The notes under the pieces were generated by a model, which did not search any database, was not told where the DNA came from, and worked only from the letters and a program-made list of their open reading frames with translations. Positions 38,307-47,685 of a stretch of 64,000 nucleotides of DNA are shown piece after piece. Origin of the DNA: Chryseobacterium paridis (GTDB lineage: Bacteria > Bacteroidota > Bacteroidia > Flavobacteriales > Weeksellaceae); the NCBI RefSeq assembly GCF_016595215.1, contig NZ_JAENHK010000001.1:434001-498000 (forward strand). Direction: 5' to 3'. Every line of letters starts with the position of its first letter. Position 1 is the first letter of the stretch. A program made the translations under genes and the position numbers.

Positions 38307-39002
38307 TTAGGAATATAAGGCCAAATCGAAATTTAAAATGTCTCCTACTCTTTTGAATTCATCATCTATAGTTGCATTTACCGTAATTCTTTCGTTAGAA
38401 ACAGGATGATTAAAAGCCAATTGATGGGCGTGAAGCGTCATTTTATTGATGCCAAATGTTTGAAGCCACAACTTATTTTGTTTGTTGCATCCGTGCTTAC
38501 GACAGCCTAAAATAGGATGTAAAATATGCTTAAAATGTTTTCTCAACTGATGAAATCTTCCTGTTTCAGGGATGGCTTCAACCAGACAATATCTTGAAGT
38601 CTGATGTTTTAAAAAAGGTAATTCTATCTCTGAGGTCTGTAAACGATGATAATAGGTAATCGCGTTTTGCTTGACTTCATTTTCATTAATTAAATCATAA
38701 TCGATGGTTTCCTCTTCTTTCGCCCAACCACGAAGAATGGCGATGTATTTCTTTTCAACAATTTTCTCCTCAAATTGAGTGCTCATTATTCTCAACGTAT
38801 CTTTATCTAAAGTAAACAATAAAACACCCGAAGTTTTTCGGTCCAATCGATGCACCGGATAAACTTTTTGCCCAATTTGATTTCTCAATTCCTGAATAGC
38901 ATAGGTATCTGCTTCTCCGGAATAAAAAGACTTATGCACCAATAATCCACTGGGTTTATTGATAGCAATGAGATGTTCGTCGCGATAAAGAATTTCTAAC
39001 AT
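38307..39002 (-). CDS. truC: tRNA pseudouridine synthase C family protein
   Basis: A 231-residue pseudouridine synthase of the RluA/TruC group. VHRLDRKTSGVLLF carries the catalytic Asp and ETGRFHQLRKHFKHILHPILGC the RNA-binding region; INKPSGLLVHKS opens the fold. In E. coli TruC modifies U65 of tRNA. Assignment to TruC rather than another RluA-type enzyme rests on its small size without an S4 domain and the HGCNKQNKLW-type insert. Confidence 0.82.
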   Translation of the reverse strand: MLEILYRDEHLIAINKPSGLLVHKSFYSGEADTYAIQELRNQIGQKVYPVHRLDRKTSGVLLFTLDKDTLRIMSTQFEEKIVEKKYIAILRGWAKEEETIDYDLINENEVKQNAITYYHRLQTSEIELPFLKHQTSRYCLVEAIPETGRFHQLRKHFKHILHPILGCRKHGCNKQNKLWLQTFGINKMTLHAHQLAFNHPVSNERITVNATIDDEFKRVGDILNFDLALYS

Positions 39003-39026
39003 CTGGCAAAAGTAGAAGTTTTCTGA

Positions 39027-40082
39027 TTATTCCTCAAACTTCAGATTCATATTAAAAAAGGGCAGCATTTGATTTTCTATTCTTCCGTTTTCTCTGCTGA
39101 CTTCGCTTCCATGGGTTCCGATATATTCTTCTGCCTCGTGTTTAATTCTAAGCATTTCAAGGTTTTTGCTTAAATTCATACAGCTTACAGGGATATGTTT
39201 AAATTCATCATTCCTGCCCCAGTCAAATTTTATGGCTTTCAGTTTTTTGATGTTATTGTAATGAGAGAAAATTAATTCGGAAGTAGAATTTTTCTTTAAT
39301 TCTTCTGCAACAGAAGCGTTTACTTTTACATTTTCTCCATCAAAAGAAAAGGGAAGATCTGCAAAAAACGGAGATTTGTTTTCATTTCCATTGTATGCTC
39401 TTGCAATGGCAAAAATAATGTTTGTTCCCGCATTTTCAGGTTTTGAAAGGTCTTTGATTTCTTTAATATTTTTTACATTTTTATATAAATCCATTTCTGT
39501 TAGTGCAAAATATTGAGCATCTAAAACCCCTGGGGAAAGCGCATAAACAGATGAAAAAATTTCAGGATGCAGGAAAGCGTTTCGTAACGCGCCATTTCCT
39601 CCCATGGAATGTCCTGTGATTCCGCGACTGTCTTTATTCGCGATGGTTCTGTAATTTTTATCAATAAAATCCACCAACTCAATCGACGTAAAATCCGACC
39701 AATTTCCCGAAGATTTTGAATTGGCATAAAAGCTTCCTTTGAAAACCGTACTTTCATCCGGCATGACCATAATAACCGGCTTTATTTTCTTTGAATGGAT
39801 AGCACGATCAACAATATGATTAATTTTATCATTACTAACCAACAAACTATCACTCCAGAAAAAACCATGCAAAAAGTAAATTACAGGATATCTTTTTGAA
39901 GATTTCTCATAATCCGGTGGCAGATATATTGAAACTCTTCGCTTAGGATTTTCTCCTGCTTTATTTTGTAAAGTTTTGGCTGTAATATAAGTTGTAACCA
40001 CTTTTCCTTCAGGAATTTTCTGCGCTCCTAAAAATTGAGCCAGTAAAACAAAAATTAAAAGTATGAATCCGTTTCTTTTCAT
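39027..40082 (-). CDS. Secreted putative esterase (esterase D/feruloyl esterase type)
   Basis: A 351-residue exported alpha/beta hydrolase with signal peptide (FVLLAQFLGAQ). VSIYLPPDYE and YPVIYFLHGFFW form the typical N-terminal part, and GITGHSMGGNGAL contains the nucleophile Ser near residue 160. The Asp in the WGRNDEF region and the C-terminal GTHG could complete the triad. Members hydrolyse esters on carbohydrates or lipids; the substrate is not evident. Confidence 0.85.
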   Translation of the reverse strand: MKRNGFILLIFVLLAQFLGAQKIPEGKVVTTYITAKTLQNKAGENPKRRVSIYLPPDYEKSSKRYPVIYFLHGFFWSDSLLVSNDKINHIVDRAIHSKKIKPVIMVMPDESTVFKGSFYANSKSSGNWSDFTSIELVDFIDKNYRTIANKDSRGITGHSMGGNGALRNAFLHPEIFSSVYALSPGVLDAQYFALTEMDLYKNVKNIKEIKDLSKPENAGTNIIFAIARAYNGNENKSPFFADLPFSFDGENVKVNASVAEELKKNSTSELIFSHYNNIKKLKAIKFDWGRNDEFKHIPVSCMNLSKNLEMLRIKHEAEEYIGTHGSEVSRENGRIENQMLPFFNMNLKFEE

Positions 40083-40164
40083 TGTAAAACTTTAATTGAA
40101 AACAAATCTCGTTAAATTGTCTCAAAATAAGACATTAATGACTGAATTTTATTTTTTGATCCTA

Positions 40165-40290
40165 TTTAGCCCTGATTGAGCGGCATGTTTGAGCTCATTT
40201 TGATATTTTCATTTCGGCGGCTTCGCCGCCGAAATGAAAATATCAAAATAGCGAGTAGCGAAAGCAGGTTCCCGGCTCCTGATTTTCTGC
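40165..40290. repeat. Intergenic element with a perfect 25-bp stem
   Basis: Bases 40197-40221 are perfectly complementary to 40225-40249 around a 3-base loop TTC. The stem has an AT-rich base and a GC-rich tip, GGCGGC/GCCGCC. It is framed by CTATTTAGCCCTGATTGA on the left and TAGCGAGTAGCGAAAGCAGG then CCCGGCTCCT on the right, which I recall as boundary sequences of a widespread flavobacterial intergenic element. It lies upstream of glyQS and the long reading frame through it is not coding. Confidence 0.75.
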
Positions 40291-40367
40291 ATTATAAAAA
40301 CTTCCATCTTCCCGCTTCCATCTTCCTACATTTTCACTATTTTTGCACATCAGACGTAAAAAAAATT

Positions 40368-41909
40368 ATGGCAAAGCAAGAAGATGTTTTCAAGAAAGTG
40401 ATTTCTCACGCTAAAGAGTATGGTTTTATTTTCCCTTCAAGTGAGATCTATGACGGGTTATCCGCTGTTTATGATTATGGGCAGAATGGAGCTGAACTAA
40501 AAAATAATATCAAGCAATATTGGTGGAAAGCTATGGTACAGCTTAACGAAAATATTGTGGGTATTGATTCGGCGATCCTTATGCACCCTACCACTTGGAA
40601 AGCATCAGGCCACGTAGACGCTTTTAATGATCCATTGATCGACAATAAAGATTCTAAAAAACGTTTCAGAGCAGATGTTTTGGTAGAAGATTATTGTGCC
40701 AAAATTGAAGATAAAGAGAATAAGGAAATCGAAAAAGCGGCCAAAAGATTCGGAGATTCTTTTGATAAAGCTCAATTTGAAGCGACCAATCCTAAAATCA
40801 TAGAATACCGCGCAAAAAGAGAAGCTATTCTTTCAAGATTAGCAAAGTCTTTAGAGAATGAAGATCTTGCTGATGTAAAAGCATTAATTGAGGAATTGGA
40901 AATTGCTGATCCAGATACAGGTTCTAAAAACTGGACGGAAGTAAGACAATTCAACCTGATGTTTGGAACTAAATTGGGAGCTTCTGCAGATTCTGCAATG
41001 GATCTTTATTTGAGACCTGAAACGGCTCAAGGTATCTTCGTTAATTTTTTAAATGTCCAAAAAACATCCCGTCATAAACTTCCTTTCGGTATCGCGCAAA
41101 TCGGAAAAGCATTCAGAAATGAGATCGTTGCAAGACAGTTTATTTTCAGAATGCGTGAATTTGAACAAATGGAAATGCAATTCTTCGTTGCTCCTGGTAC
41201 TGAATTAGAATTCTATGAGCAGTGGAAGCAAAAACGTCTGAACTGGCACCTTGCTTTAGGTCTAGGAAACGACAATTACAGATTCCATGATCATGAAAAA
41301 TTAGCTCATTATGCGAATGCAGCTGCTGATATTGAGTTCAATTTCCCTTTTGGTTTCAAAGAACTGGAAGGTATTCACTCAAGAACTGATTTCGATTTAA
41401 AAGCTCACGAAAAACATTCAGGAAGAAAACTTCAGTTCTTCGATCCTGAAAGAAATGAAAACTATGTTCCTTATGTGGTGGAAACTTCTGTAGGTTTAGA
41501 TAGATTATTCCTTTCTATTTTCTCTCATTGTCTTAAAGATGAAGTATTGGAAGATGGTTCTGAAAGAACAGTTTTATCCCTTCCTCCGGCATTAGCACCA
41601 ATTAAAGCTGCTATTCTTCCATTAATGAAGAGAGATGGTTTAGCAGAATATGCAGAAAATATCTTCAACGATCTGAAGTATGATTTCAATTTATTCTATG
41701 AAGAGAAAGATGCTATCGGAAAGCGTTATAGAAGACAGGATGCCATTGGTACTCCTTACTGTATCACCATAGATCACGATTCTCTTACTGATCATACAGT
41801 AACGATCAGAGACAGGGACACGATGCAGCAGGAAAGAGTTCCGGTATCTGAATTGAGAAGGATCATTGATGAGAAAACCAACTTTAGAAATTTACTTTCA
41901 AAAATATAA
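40368..41909 (+). CDS. glyQS: Glycine--tRNA ligase (single-chain class II)
   Basis: A 513-residue homodimeric glycyl-tRNA synthetase. The class II motifs are visible: GIAQIGKAFRNEI (motif 2 region), RMREFEQMEMQFF, and the C-terminal ETSVGLDRLFLS (motif 3). The anticodon-binding domain follows (about residues 395-513). The ATG before AKQEDVFKK was used; the longer frame reads through the hairpin element upstream and is not coding. An efficient terminator follows. Confidence 0.95.
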   Translation: MAKQEDVFKKVISHAKEYGFIFPSSEIYDGLSAVYDYGQNGAELKNNIKQYWWKAMVQLNENIVGIDSAILMHPTTWKASGHVDAFNDPLIDNKDSKKRFRADVLVEDYCAKIEDKENKEIEKAAKRFGDSFDKAQFEATNPKIIEYRAKREAILSRLAKSLENEDLADVKALIEELEIADPDTGSKNWTEVRQFNLMFGTKLGASADSAMDLYLRPETAQGIFVNFLNVQKTSRHKLPFGIAQIGKAFRNEIVARQFIFRMREFEQMEMQFFVAPGTELEFYEQWKQKRLNWHLALGLGNDNYRFHDHEKLAHYANAAADIEFNFPFGFKELEGIHSRTDFDLKAHEKHSGRKLQFFDPERNENYVPYVVETSVGLDRLFLSIFSHCLKDEVLEDGSERTVLSLPPALAPIKAAILPLMKRDGLAEYAENIFNDLKYDFNLFYEEKDAIGKRYRRQDAIGTPYCITIDHDSLTDHTVTIRDRDTMQQERVPVSELRRIIDEKTNFRNLLSKI

Positions 41910-41914
41910 AAACG

Positions 41915-41942
41915 AAGCCTTGATTTTTTCAAGGCTTTTTTA
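41915..41942 (+). terminator. Hairpin terminator of glyQS
   Basis: AAGCCTTGA (41915-41923) and TCAAGGCTT (41929-41937) pair perfectly around five T and are followed by a T run. Confidence 0.85.
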
Positions 41943-41985
41943 TTTTCTATCCCATAATTTATTATTTTTGGCGCAAATTAGAAGA

Positions 41986-43518
41986 ATGAAAAAATTTTTA
42001 TTAATGGCTTTTGGCCTTGTTCAGACGTTATACCATTCACAAACACAAGATTTAACGAAACTGGCAGCAGGAGAGCATGTTGGGATGAATGCCCTATTGG
42101 ATGATAAAGAAAATCTTTATGGCTATGTTTCGGTATATTCTTATGGAAAATCCGGAGACAAAACCAAGAAATTCGAGTACGTTATTTTAGATAAAAACCT
42201 CAACCCGGTTGCGAATAAAGAATTTGAAGGAGATATCACAGCAGCTTCTTATGGTGGTTATGTAGATTTTAAAGGACAAATCATCCTGAAGCCTACAAGA
42301 ATGGATTATTCATTGGTTAAAAACAGGGAACTCTTCACTCCGGTTTCAATGGTCATTGATCCTAAAACCAATACAATTAAGAGAAAAGTATATTACGACT
42401 ATCTTGAAGATGGAACTTTTAAAGAAATCGACCAGCCTAAAAACTGGAAGGAACAACGCAAAGAAAATCGTGAAGAGAAAAAAGAAAAAGGATACAATTA
42501 TGTTTCTGCAGTAGGAGAAATAAAAGAAGGCGGGTATTTCGCTATTGAATATAAAGATTACGGAAGATATGTCAGCAACAACAGCCTGATCAAGTTTGAC
42601 GATAACAAAAAAGAAGTCTGGAGGTATCAATACAATACAAACGGTACGAAAAAAAGTTTTGCCACTTTATCTGTTCTGGAAAAAGATGAAAATAACATCT
42701 ATACTATTCTGAAAAAAGTAGATGATGATAAAGCATCTTTTAATCTTGTTGTTCTCGATATGAAAACCGGAAAAGAGGTGGCTAATAAGCCTATAACAGG
42801 TCTTTCTGATGAATCCATTGATTATATTGACTCTTTTTATTCCGGGTATGGCTCGAGAATAGACAATGATAAAACCTTTGACGATAAAATCGTAATGGTG
42901 GGAAGAAATTATGCAAAATTAAACTCTGTGGGATTTGCAAGATTTATGATCAATAAATCTGATTTTACTTTTGATACCAAAACTTTAAATTTCAAGCCAA
43001 ATTTTGAAAAATATCTTCCTAAAATCAATGCCTATGGTGTTGTAGAAAGTGGGTATAGACTTCAGACAAAAGACTTGTATTTTATGAGTGATGGAAGTGT
43101 CGGAATCTTATCGGAAAAATTCAAACCTGAGGGAGAATACAATGCGCCTAAAACTACAGACCTGGTTTACGTTTATACTGATAAAGATTTTAAAATAAAA
43201 GAGCTTAAAGTCTTTGAAAAAGAGAAAACAAGATGGGCTAATAACGACTATCTTTTTTCACAATACCTCAACAACGGCAAAGACGTGGTGTTCTTCTACC
43301 GTGACTATCAAAAGGATGAAGTAACCAAACAGAAAAAATGGAATCTTTTCATCAATACAGTTATTGACGGAAACTTCAAACAGGAGGTAGTTCCTATCTC
43401 TGAAAAAGATAACTATATTGTAACTCCTTATGTAGGAAAAGAAGGCTATATCCTTCTTCGGGAATACAACGAAAAAGAGAAATTCAATAAAATCCGTTTA
43501 GAAAAACTTAATTACTAA
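41986..43518 (+). CDS. Hypothetical exported protein, possibly beta-propeller
   Basis: A 510-residue protein with signal peptide (MKKFLLMAFGLVQTLYHSQ). The chosen ATG begins this signal; the longer frame overlaps glyQS. The mature protein has many short segments such as GYVSVYSYGKSGDK and VVFFYRDYQKDE at fairly regular intervals, suggesting repeated beta-sheet blades, and a highly charged linker near residue 155. I recognise no catalytic motif. It ends in a hairpin shared with the convergent M48 gene. Confidence 0.75.
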   Translation: MKKFLLMAFGLVQTLYHSQTQDLTKLAAGEHVGMNALLDDKENLYGYVSVYSYGKSGDKTKKFEYVILDKNLNPVANKEFEGDITAASYGGYVDFKGQIILKPTRMDYSLVKNRELFTPVSMVIDPKTNTIKRKVYYDYLEDGTFKEIDQPKNWKEQRKENREEKKEKGYNYVSAVGEIKEGGYFAIEYKDYGRYVSNNSLIKFDDNKKEVWRYQYNTNGTKKSFATLSVLEKDENNIYTILKKVDDDKASFNLVVLDMKTGKEVANKPITGLSDESIDYIDSFYSGYGSRIDNDKTFDDKIVMVGRNYAKLNSVGFARFMINKSDFTFDTKTLNFKPNFEKYLPKINAYGVVESGYRLQTKDLYFMSDGSVGILSEKFKPEGEYNAPKTTDLVYVYTDKDFKIKELKVFEKEKTRWANNDYLFSQYLNNGKDVVFFYRDYQKDEVTKQKKWNLFINTVIDGNFKQEVVPISEKDNYIVTPYVGKEGYILLREYNEKEKFNKIRLEKLNY

Positions 43519-43558
43519 AAATAAAGAATCCTGATCAGTGATCAGGATTCTTTATTTT
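43518..43558. terminator. Bidirectional hairpin terminator
   Basis: Left arm 43518-43537 and right arm 43539-43558 are perfect 20-base complements (core AGAATCCTGATCA / TGATCAGGATTCT) with one base between. The hairpin overlaps the stop codons of both convergent genes. Confidence 0.85.
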
Positions 43559-44864
43559 GATAAAAGGATTGATAATAATCCGCAATATTTTTGATTTCAT
43601 CTAAACTCAGATTCCACATGAAGTTCAGAAATTGTTGATAGCTTTCACTTTGATCTTTTGATTCTACGCGATCGAGATAGCGATTCAGGTTATAATTCTT
43701 TCTTGCTTCATATATTTTTGCAAAGCAGGTTCCAAGCCATTTTTTATAATACTCTTCTTCCTCACCATCCTGCAAAAACTGTAAAGAGGTATAGATCCCC
43801 AACCCGTAATCTTCAGAATGCCTAAAGTTTGGGAGAATTTCCATCCTTGCCTTCCTCTTAAGGGCTGTAAAATTTTCAGATGCTTTTTGCGGCTCACCAG
43901 GTTTTGCTAATTCAGGAAATATCTTCTTTAAATTATTGATCCTCGTAGTAATTTCCGGATGCGATGCCACGGAGTCTTTATTGAGCTTTTCTTTATAGAA
44001 ATTATAGTTATATAAAGAAAAATCTTCTTTTTTCAACCACTGTTCCTTGAAAGCCTGTTTAGGTAAATTAAAGAACTTTTTGTAGGTCTCTATTTTTAGT
44101 TTTCTTGGAGAGATGGTATCGAAATCTTCCAGTCTTTTTAAGGTATTGATAAAATCTTCCTTTTTAAAATCTCCATTTCTATACAGTGCATAGCCTAAAG
44201 AATCTGCCTGTATTTCCTGTTGCCTTTTTTCAATCCCCTTCTTATAAATTCTTTTTTTAAGGATATCAAATGCCTTTTTATTTAAATTATCATTGGTGGC
44301 TTTCAGATTCCTCACCTCAATTTTATCCAGCTGATTTTGCTCGATAATATCAACTACAATCTTAAGGGAATGTTCTTTAAGCTTATGCCCTAATTCGTGC
44401 GAAATAACAGCAGCAATCTGCTCTTCATTAGTCATCCAGTTAAACAGTCCCATATTGATCACAAAAGTCCCATCCGCAAGACAGTAAGCGTTGGGTGTAT
44501 TATCTCTGGCAATTAATATGGTTAGGTTATCAGGAATCTGTGGATTATTTTTTCGTAACCGTTGGATAAGGGATTTGATCATAGGATCGAATTCCGACTT
44601 GAAAATGAAGTCTTTATTCTTAACCTGTTTCTCAAAATCAGTCCCTAATTCTTTATAAATTTTGGCTAATTCTGACCCGGTTTTTCCTGAATAATTAGCT
44701 TTTAGATTCTTAATAAAAAGTTCATTATTAATATTAAACGTTTTTAAAAAGGCTGTTCTTTGCTGATAATCAGCAGTATCAATTGGCTTATAGACCTGCG
44801 AAAAACAGTTTACGAAGAATACTAATACTATGAGTACAATAAATCTATTAATCATTTTTTTCAT
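43542..44864 (-). CDS. M48 family metallopeptidase
   Basis: A 440-residue zinc protease with signal peptide (FIVLIVLVFFVNCFSQ). VISHELGHKLKEH (about residues 150-162) is the HExxH motif and IQADSLGYALY supplies the third ligand, a downstream Glu/Asp region as in M48 peptidases. TPNAYCLADGTFVINMGLF precedes the motif as usual for the family. A second in-frame ATG four codons upstream exists; I used the one that begins the signal peptide. The likely role is periplasmic protein quality control, inferred from BepA/LoiP-type relatives. Confidence 0.88.
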   Translation of the reverse strand: MKKMINRFIVLIVLVFFVNCFSQVYKPIDTADYQQRTAFLKTFNINNELFIKNLKANYSGKTGSELAKIYKELGTDFEKQVKNKDFIFKSEFDPMIKSLIQRLRKNNPQIPDNLTILIARDNTPNAYCLADGTFVINMGLFNWMTNEEQIAAVISHELGHKLKEHSLKIVVDIIEQNQLDKIEVRNLKATNDNLNKKAFDILKKRIYKKGIEKRQQEIQADSLGYALYRNGDFKKEDFINTLKRLEDFDTISPRKLKIETYKKFFNLPKQAFKEQWLKKEDFSLYNYNFYKEKLNKDSVASHPEITTRINNLKKIFPELAKPGEPQKASENFTALKRKARMEILPNFRHSEDYGLGIYTSLQFLQDGEEEEYYKKWLGTCFAKIYEARKNYNLNRYLDRVESKDQSESYQQFLNFMWNLSLDEIKNIADYYQSFYQNKES

Positions 44865-44953
44865 CAATAAGCGCAAAAATAACTTATTTGCTATTAGATT
44901 TTTATTTTCATGTCAAATTTATTTTAAATTTGTTTAAGACACATTCGAACAAA

Positions 44954-46081
44954 ATGCTAAAATATATTATTGGTGGGGCAGCTGCCACGGTAGCACTCTC
45001 CTACTTTTTGGGATATGATTATTTGTTTAGCGGGATTGCTAAAACGTATTTGAAAGGCAAATCAAGTGCAAACATAGATGATGGAAAACTGTTTCCCAGT
45101 AATATCATTGTAACAGAGTCTCCAAAACTTTGGGAAGAGGATGCATCGTACAATAAAACAGAATTACCTAAAAATATCGTTGACGATCTTGTTCATTCTA
45201 AAACCGCTTCTTTTTTAGTGGTTAAAAACGGTAAATTGCTCCACGAACAATACTGGAACGGATATGATCAACTTTCTAAAACGAATTCTTTTTCTATGGC
45301 AAAAGCAGTTACTGTTATGCTTTTGGGAAAAGCTCTGGAAGAAGGAAAGATACAATCCATTGATATGAAGTTTTCGGATATTTTTGAAGCATTTAAAAAT
45401 AGAGAACTGGGTAATCTGCTTACCTTAAAAAATCTGGCCCAAATGGAAGCGGGCCTGGACTGGGATGAAGATTACAAAAATCCTTTCCGCCCCAATGCTA
45501 AGGCATATTATGGGAGAAGTTTGATCAAAGCTACTTTTTCAAGAAGATTTACAACAGAACCGGGAACCAGGTTTGAATACCAAAGCGGCTCGACTCAATT
45601 ATTAGGTTTTGCAGTAAGAGAGATGATAGGCCAACCACTAGCCACCTATTTATCAGAAAAATTCTGGACCCCTCTGGGCATGGAACAAAATGCAGAATGG
45701 AGTGTAGATGAAAATGGAATGGAGAAAACATACTGCTGTATTCATTCAAATTCCAGAGACTTTGCAAAACTTGGACAATTATTTCTAAACGATGGTAAAG
45801 CTGATGGGATTCAGGTTCTCAATTCTGATTTTATTGAACAAATGAGAACTCCCACAGAAAAATCAGAAGAAATTTATGGAATGGGATTGTGGATCAATCA
45901 TGACAATCCTATTAAACATTATTATTTTCTGGGACTTCAAGGTCAGTATATCATTATGGTACCAGATTACAATATGGTTATTGTAAGAACGGGTAGCTAT
46001 GAGAACTCTCCTAAAAATGACAGAGGAAGACCAGACCAGGTAAAATTTCTTGTCAATGAAACCGTAAAACTATTTAATTAA
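44954..46081 (+). CDS. Serine hydrolase, beta-lactamase class C family
   Basis: A 375-residue exported protein with a hydrophobic N-terminus (IIGGAAATVALSYFLG). SMAK (about residues 113-116) is the SxxK catalytic motif and FEYQSGS the YxS/YxN motif; a C-terminal GLQGQYI stands in for the KTG region. Relatives include esterases and D-amino-acid peptidases, and true beta-lactamase activity is unlikely to be the main role. It is followed after 4 bases by the YdeI-like gene. Confidence 0.88.
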   Translation: MLKYIIGGAAATVALSYFLGYDYLFSGIAKTYLKGKSSANIDDGKLFPSNIIVTESPKLWEEDASYNKTELPKNIVDDLVHSKTASFLVVKNGKLLHEQYWNGYDQLSKTNSFSMAKAVTVMLLGKALEEGKIQSIDMKFSDIFEAFKNRELGNLLTLKNLAQMEAGLDWDEDYKNPFRPNAKAYYGRSLIKATFSRRFTTEPGTRFEYQSGSTQLLGFAVREMIGQPLATYLSEKFWTPLGMEQNAEWSVDENGMEKTYCCIHSNSRDFAKLGQLFLNDGKADGIQVLNSDFIEQMRTPTEKSEEIYGMGLWINHDNPIKHYYFLGLQGQYIIMVPDYNMVIVRTGSYENSPKNDRGRPDQVKFLVNETVKLFN

Positions 46082-46085
46082 AATC

Positions 46086-46697
46086 ATGGAAAAACACAGC
46101 AGTAAAGTTGACGAATATATTGAGCAATCTCCGGATTTTGCCAAACCTATTTTGCATTACCTTCGCGAAACAATTCACGAGTATTGCCCTGACACGGAAG
46201 AAGCCATCAAATGGAAATTCCCCACTTTTATGTATAAAGGGAAAATCCTTTGTTCAATTACCTCTTTCAAACAATATTGCAGTCTTGGATTCTGGCTTCA
46301 TGGAGAAATGAAAACGATAAAGGAACTTGAAACCTCAGCTGAAAAAAGCTCAATGTTCAGTTTAGGTAAGATTACCAAAATGGACGAGCTTCCTTCAAAA
46401 TCTATATTAAAAAAAGCAATTCTTGAAGCCATGGAATTAACAGATATGGGAGTGACCTTGAAAAAAGCAGCACCTACAAAAACTGAAACTGAAATCCCGG
46501 ATTATTTCAAGGAAGCTTTACAGCAAAATAAAAAAGCTTTAAAAGTATTTGAATCAAAATCTCCATCTTTTAGAAAAGAATATATTATGTGGATCACAGA
46601 TGCCAAAACTGATGCTACCAGAAATAAAAGAATGGAACAGGCATTGGAGTGGATTGAAGAAGGGAAGGCAAGAAACTGGAAATATGAAAGAAAATAG
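46086..46697 (+). CDS. YdeI/OmdA-like DUF1801 family protein
   Basis: A 203-residue cytoplasmic protein with an N-terminal DUF1801 domain (AIKWKFPTFMYKGKILC) and a C-terminal helical YdeI/OmdA-type tail (WITDAKTDATRNKRMEQAL). Members have been linked to bacteriocin protection or left uncharacterised. It is 4 bases from the serine hydrolase stop and likely cotranscribed. Confidence 0.85.
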   Translation: MEKHSSKVDEYIEQSPDFAKPILHYLRETIHEYCPDTEEAIKWKFPTFMYKGKILCSITSFKQYCSLGFWLHGEMKTIKELETSAEKSSMFSLGKITKMDELPSKSILKKAILEAMELTDMGVTLKKAAPTKTETEIPDYFKEALQQNKKALKVFESKSPSFRKEYIMWITDAKTDATRNKRMEQALEWIEEGKARNWKYERK

Positions 46698-46928
46698 ATT
46701 GTCCTGATTGCTTAATCTACAAATAATTGTTTTTCTGGAATATCAAAGTAGCCAATAAGTATATTGCTGCTTTACTAACAACATGAAAATTTTCTTTTTG
46801 TAAAGATTTCATTTGTCTTATATAATTTAATCGGGATAAAGCCATTATCAGCATTCTAAAAAAAATCCACTTTTCAGAACTTAGAAATATAATATTTAAG
46901 AAATAAATTAGACTTTAATTATTTCAAA

Positions 46929-46964
46929 TACGTCGAGTTTTGGCGTGGTCCACTCCTACTTTTG
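46929..46964 (+). promoter_or_regulatory. WYL-regulon promoter A (before M15 peptidase)
   Basis: The palindromic site ACGTCG-AGTTT-TGGCGT follows a T at 46929; the -7 box TACTTTTG occupies 46957-46964. The first T of the site and the box T are 28 bp apart, as in the four sister sites downstream. The peptidase ATG follows 29 bases later. The 296-base gap 46698-46993 otherwise shows nothing clear. Confidence 0.75.
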
Positions 46965-46993
46965 TTTTCTAAAAATACTAAAAGTTTGAGATT

Positions 46994-47494
46994 ATGGATA
47001 AAGTGACGTTAGAACGAATAGAAAAGCTTCACCCCCTGGTAAGAGAAGAAGTGAAACAAATCATTAAAGAATGTGATGAAGCCCTAACCGGAAGAGCTAA
47101 AGTGAGAATCACTCAGGGTTTACGCTCTTTTGAAGAGCAGGAAAAACTATATGCAATCGGGCGGCTAACCACAGCAAAGAAGGTAACCAATGCAAAAGCA
47201 GGACAAAGTATTCATAACTATGGACTGGCTGTTGACATCTGTTTAATGATCGATGGGAAGAGCGCAAGCTGGGATACAGCAAAAGATTGGGACAATGATG
47301 GCGTTGCCGATTGGTATGAATGTGTAAAGATTTTTGCAAAACATGGTTGGGATTGGGGTGGAAACTGGAAAACATTCAAAGACCTTCCTCACTTTGAAAA
47401 AAAGAACTTTCCTACAAAAAAAGGTCTGGTAAAAACCAACTGGAGAACACTCTCTAAAATGGCCAGGGATAAGGCCGGATACATTGTAAATTAA
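46994..47494 (+). CDS. M15 family D,D-/L,D-peptidase (endolysin-like)
   Basis: A 166-residue zinc peptidase of the VanY/M15_4 type. TQGLRSFEEQEKLY, SIHNYGLAVDI (His and Asp ligands) and LPHFE (third His) are the family core, and KVTNAKAGQS is typical of phage L-alanyl-D-glutamate endolysins. There is no signal peptide, so it would act on peptidoglycan only if released by lysis or moved by another protein. It is the first gene of a five-promoter regulon. No phage structural genes are nearby, so it is not obviously part of a prophage. Confidence 0.88.
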   Translation: MDKVTLERIEKLHPLVREEVKQIIKECDEALTGRAKVRITQGLRSFEEQEKLYAIGRLTTAKKVTNAKAGQSIHNYGLAVDICLMIDGKSASWDTAKDWDNDGVADWYECVKIFAKHGWDWGGNWKTFKDLPHFEKKNFPTKKGLVKTNWRTLSKMARDKAGYIVN

Positions 47495-47521
47495 TTCTCT
47501 ATTTTTTGAAAATAATTATAA

Positions 47522-47557
47522 TACGACAAGTTCTGTCGCTATGATACTATACCTTTG
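47522..47557 (+). promoter_or_regulatory. WYL-regulon promoter B (before patatin)
   Basis: ACGACA-AGTTC-TGTCGC after the T at 47522, then TACCTTTG at 47550-47557, again 28 bp apart. The patatin ATG is 128 bases downstream. The leader contains a possible 17-residue reading frame at 47594-47647 that starts ATGATAAAAGAA; coding is uncertain. Confidence 0.75.
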
Positions 47558-47685
47558 CTTTACAAGAAAACAACAAAAAACAATAAAATCTACATGATAA
47601 AAGAAATTGTTTTATCCAGAAGAATGACAATTGGTTTTGACTATTAAAGATTGTAAGTGTCCCATTAACAATTAATACTATAACA

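Noticed and set aside
40176..40367. N-terminal extension of glycyl-tRNA synthetase
   Set aside because: The extra 64 codons read through the perfect hairpin element; the protein family starts at the ATG at 40368.
46994..47494. Endolysin-like gene as a prophage remnant
   Set aside because: No integrase, terminase, capsid, tail or holin genes are nearby, and the gene shares its promoter type with four bacterial neighbours.
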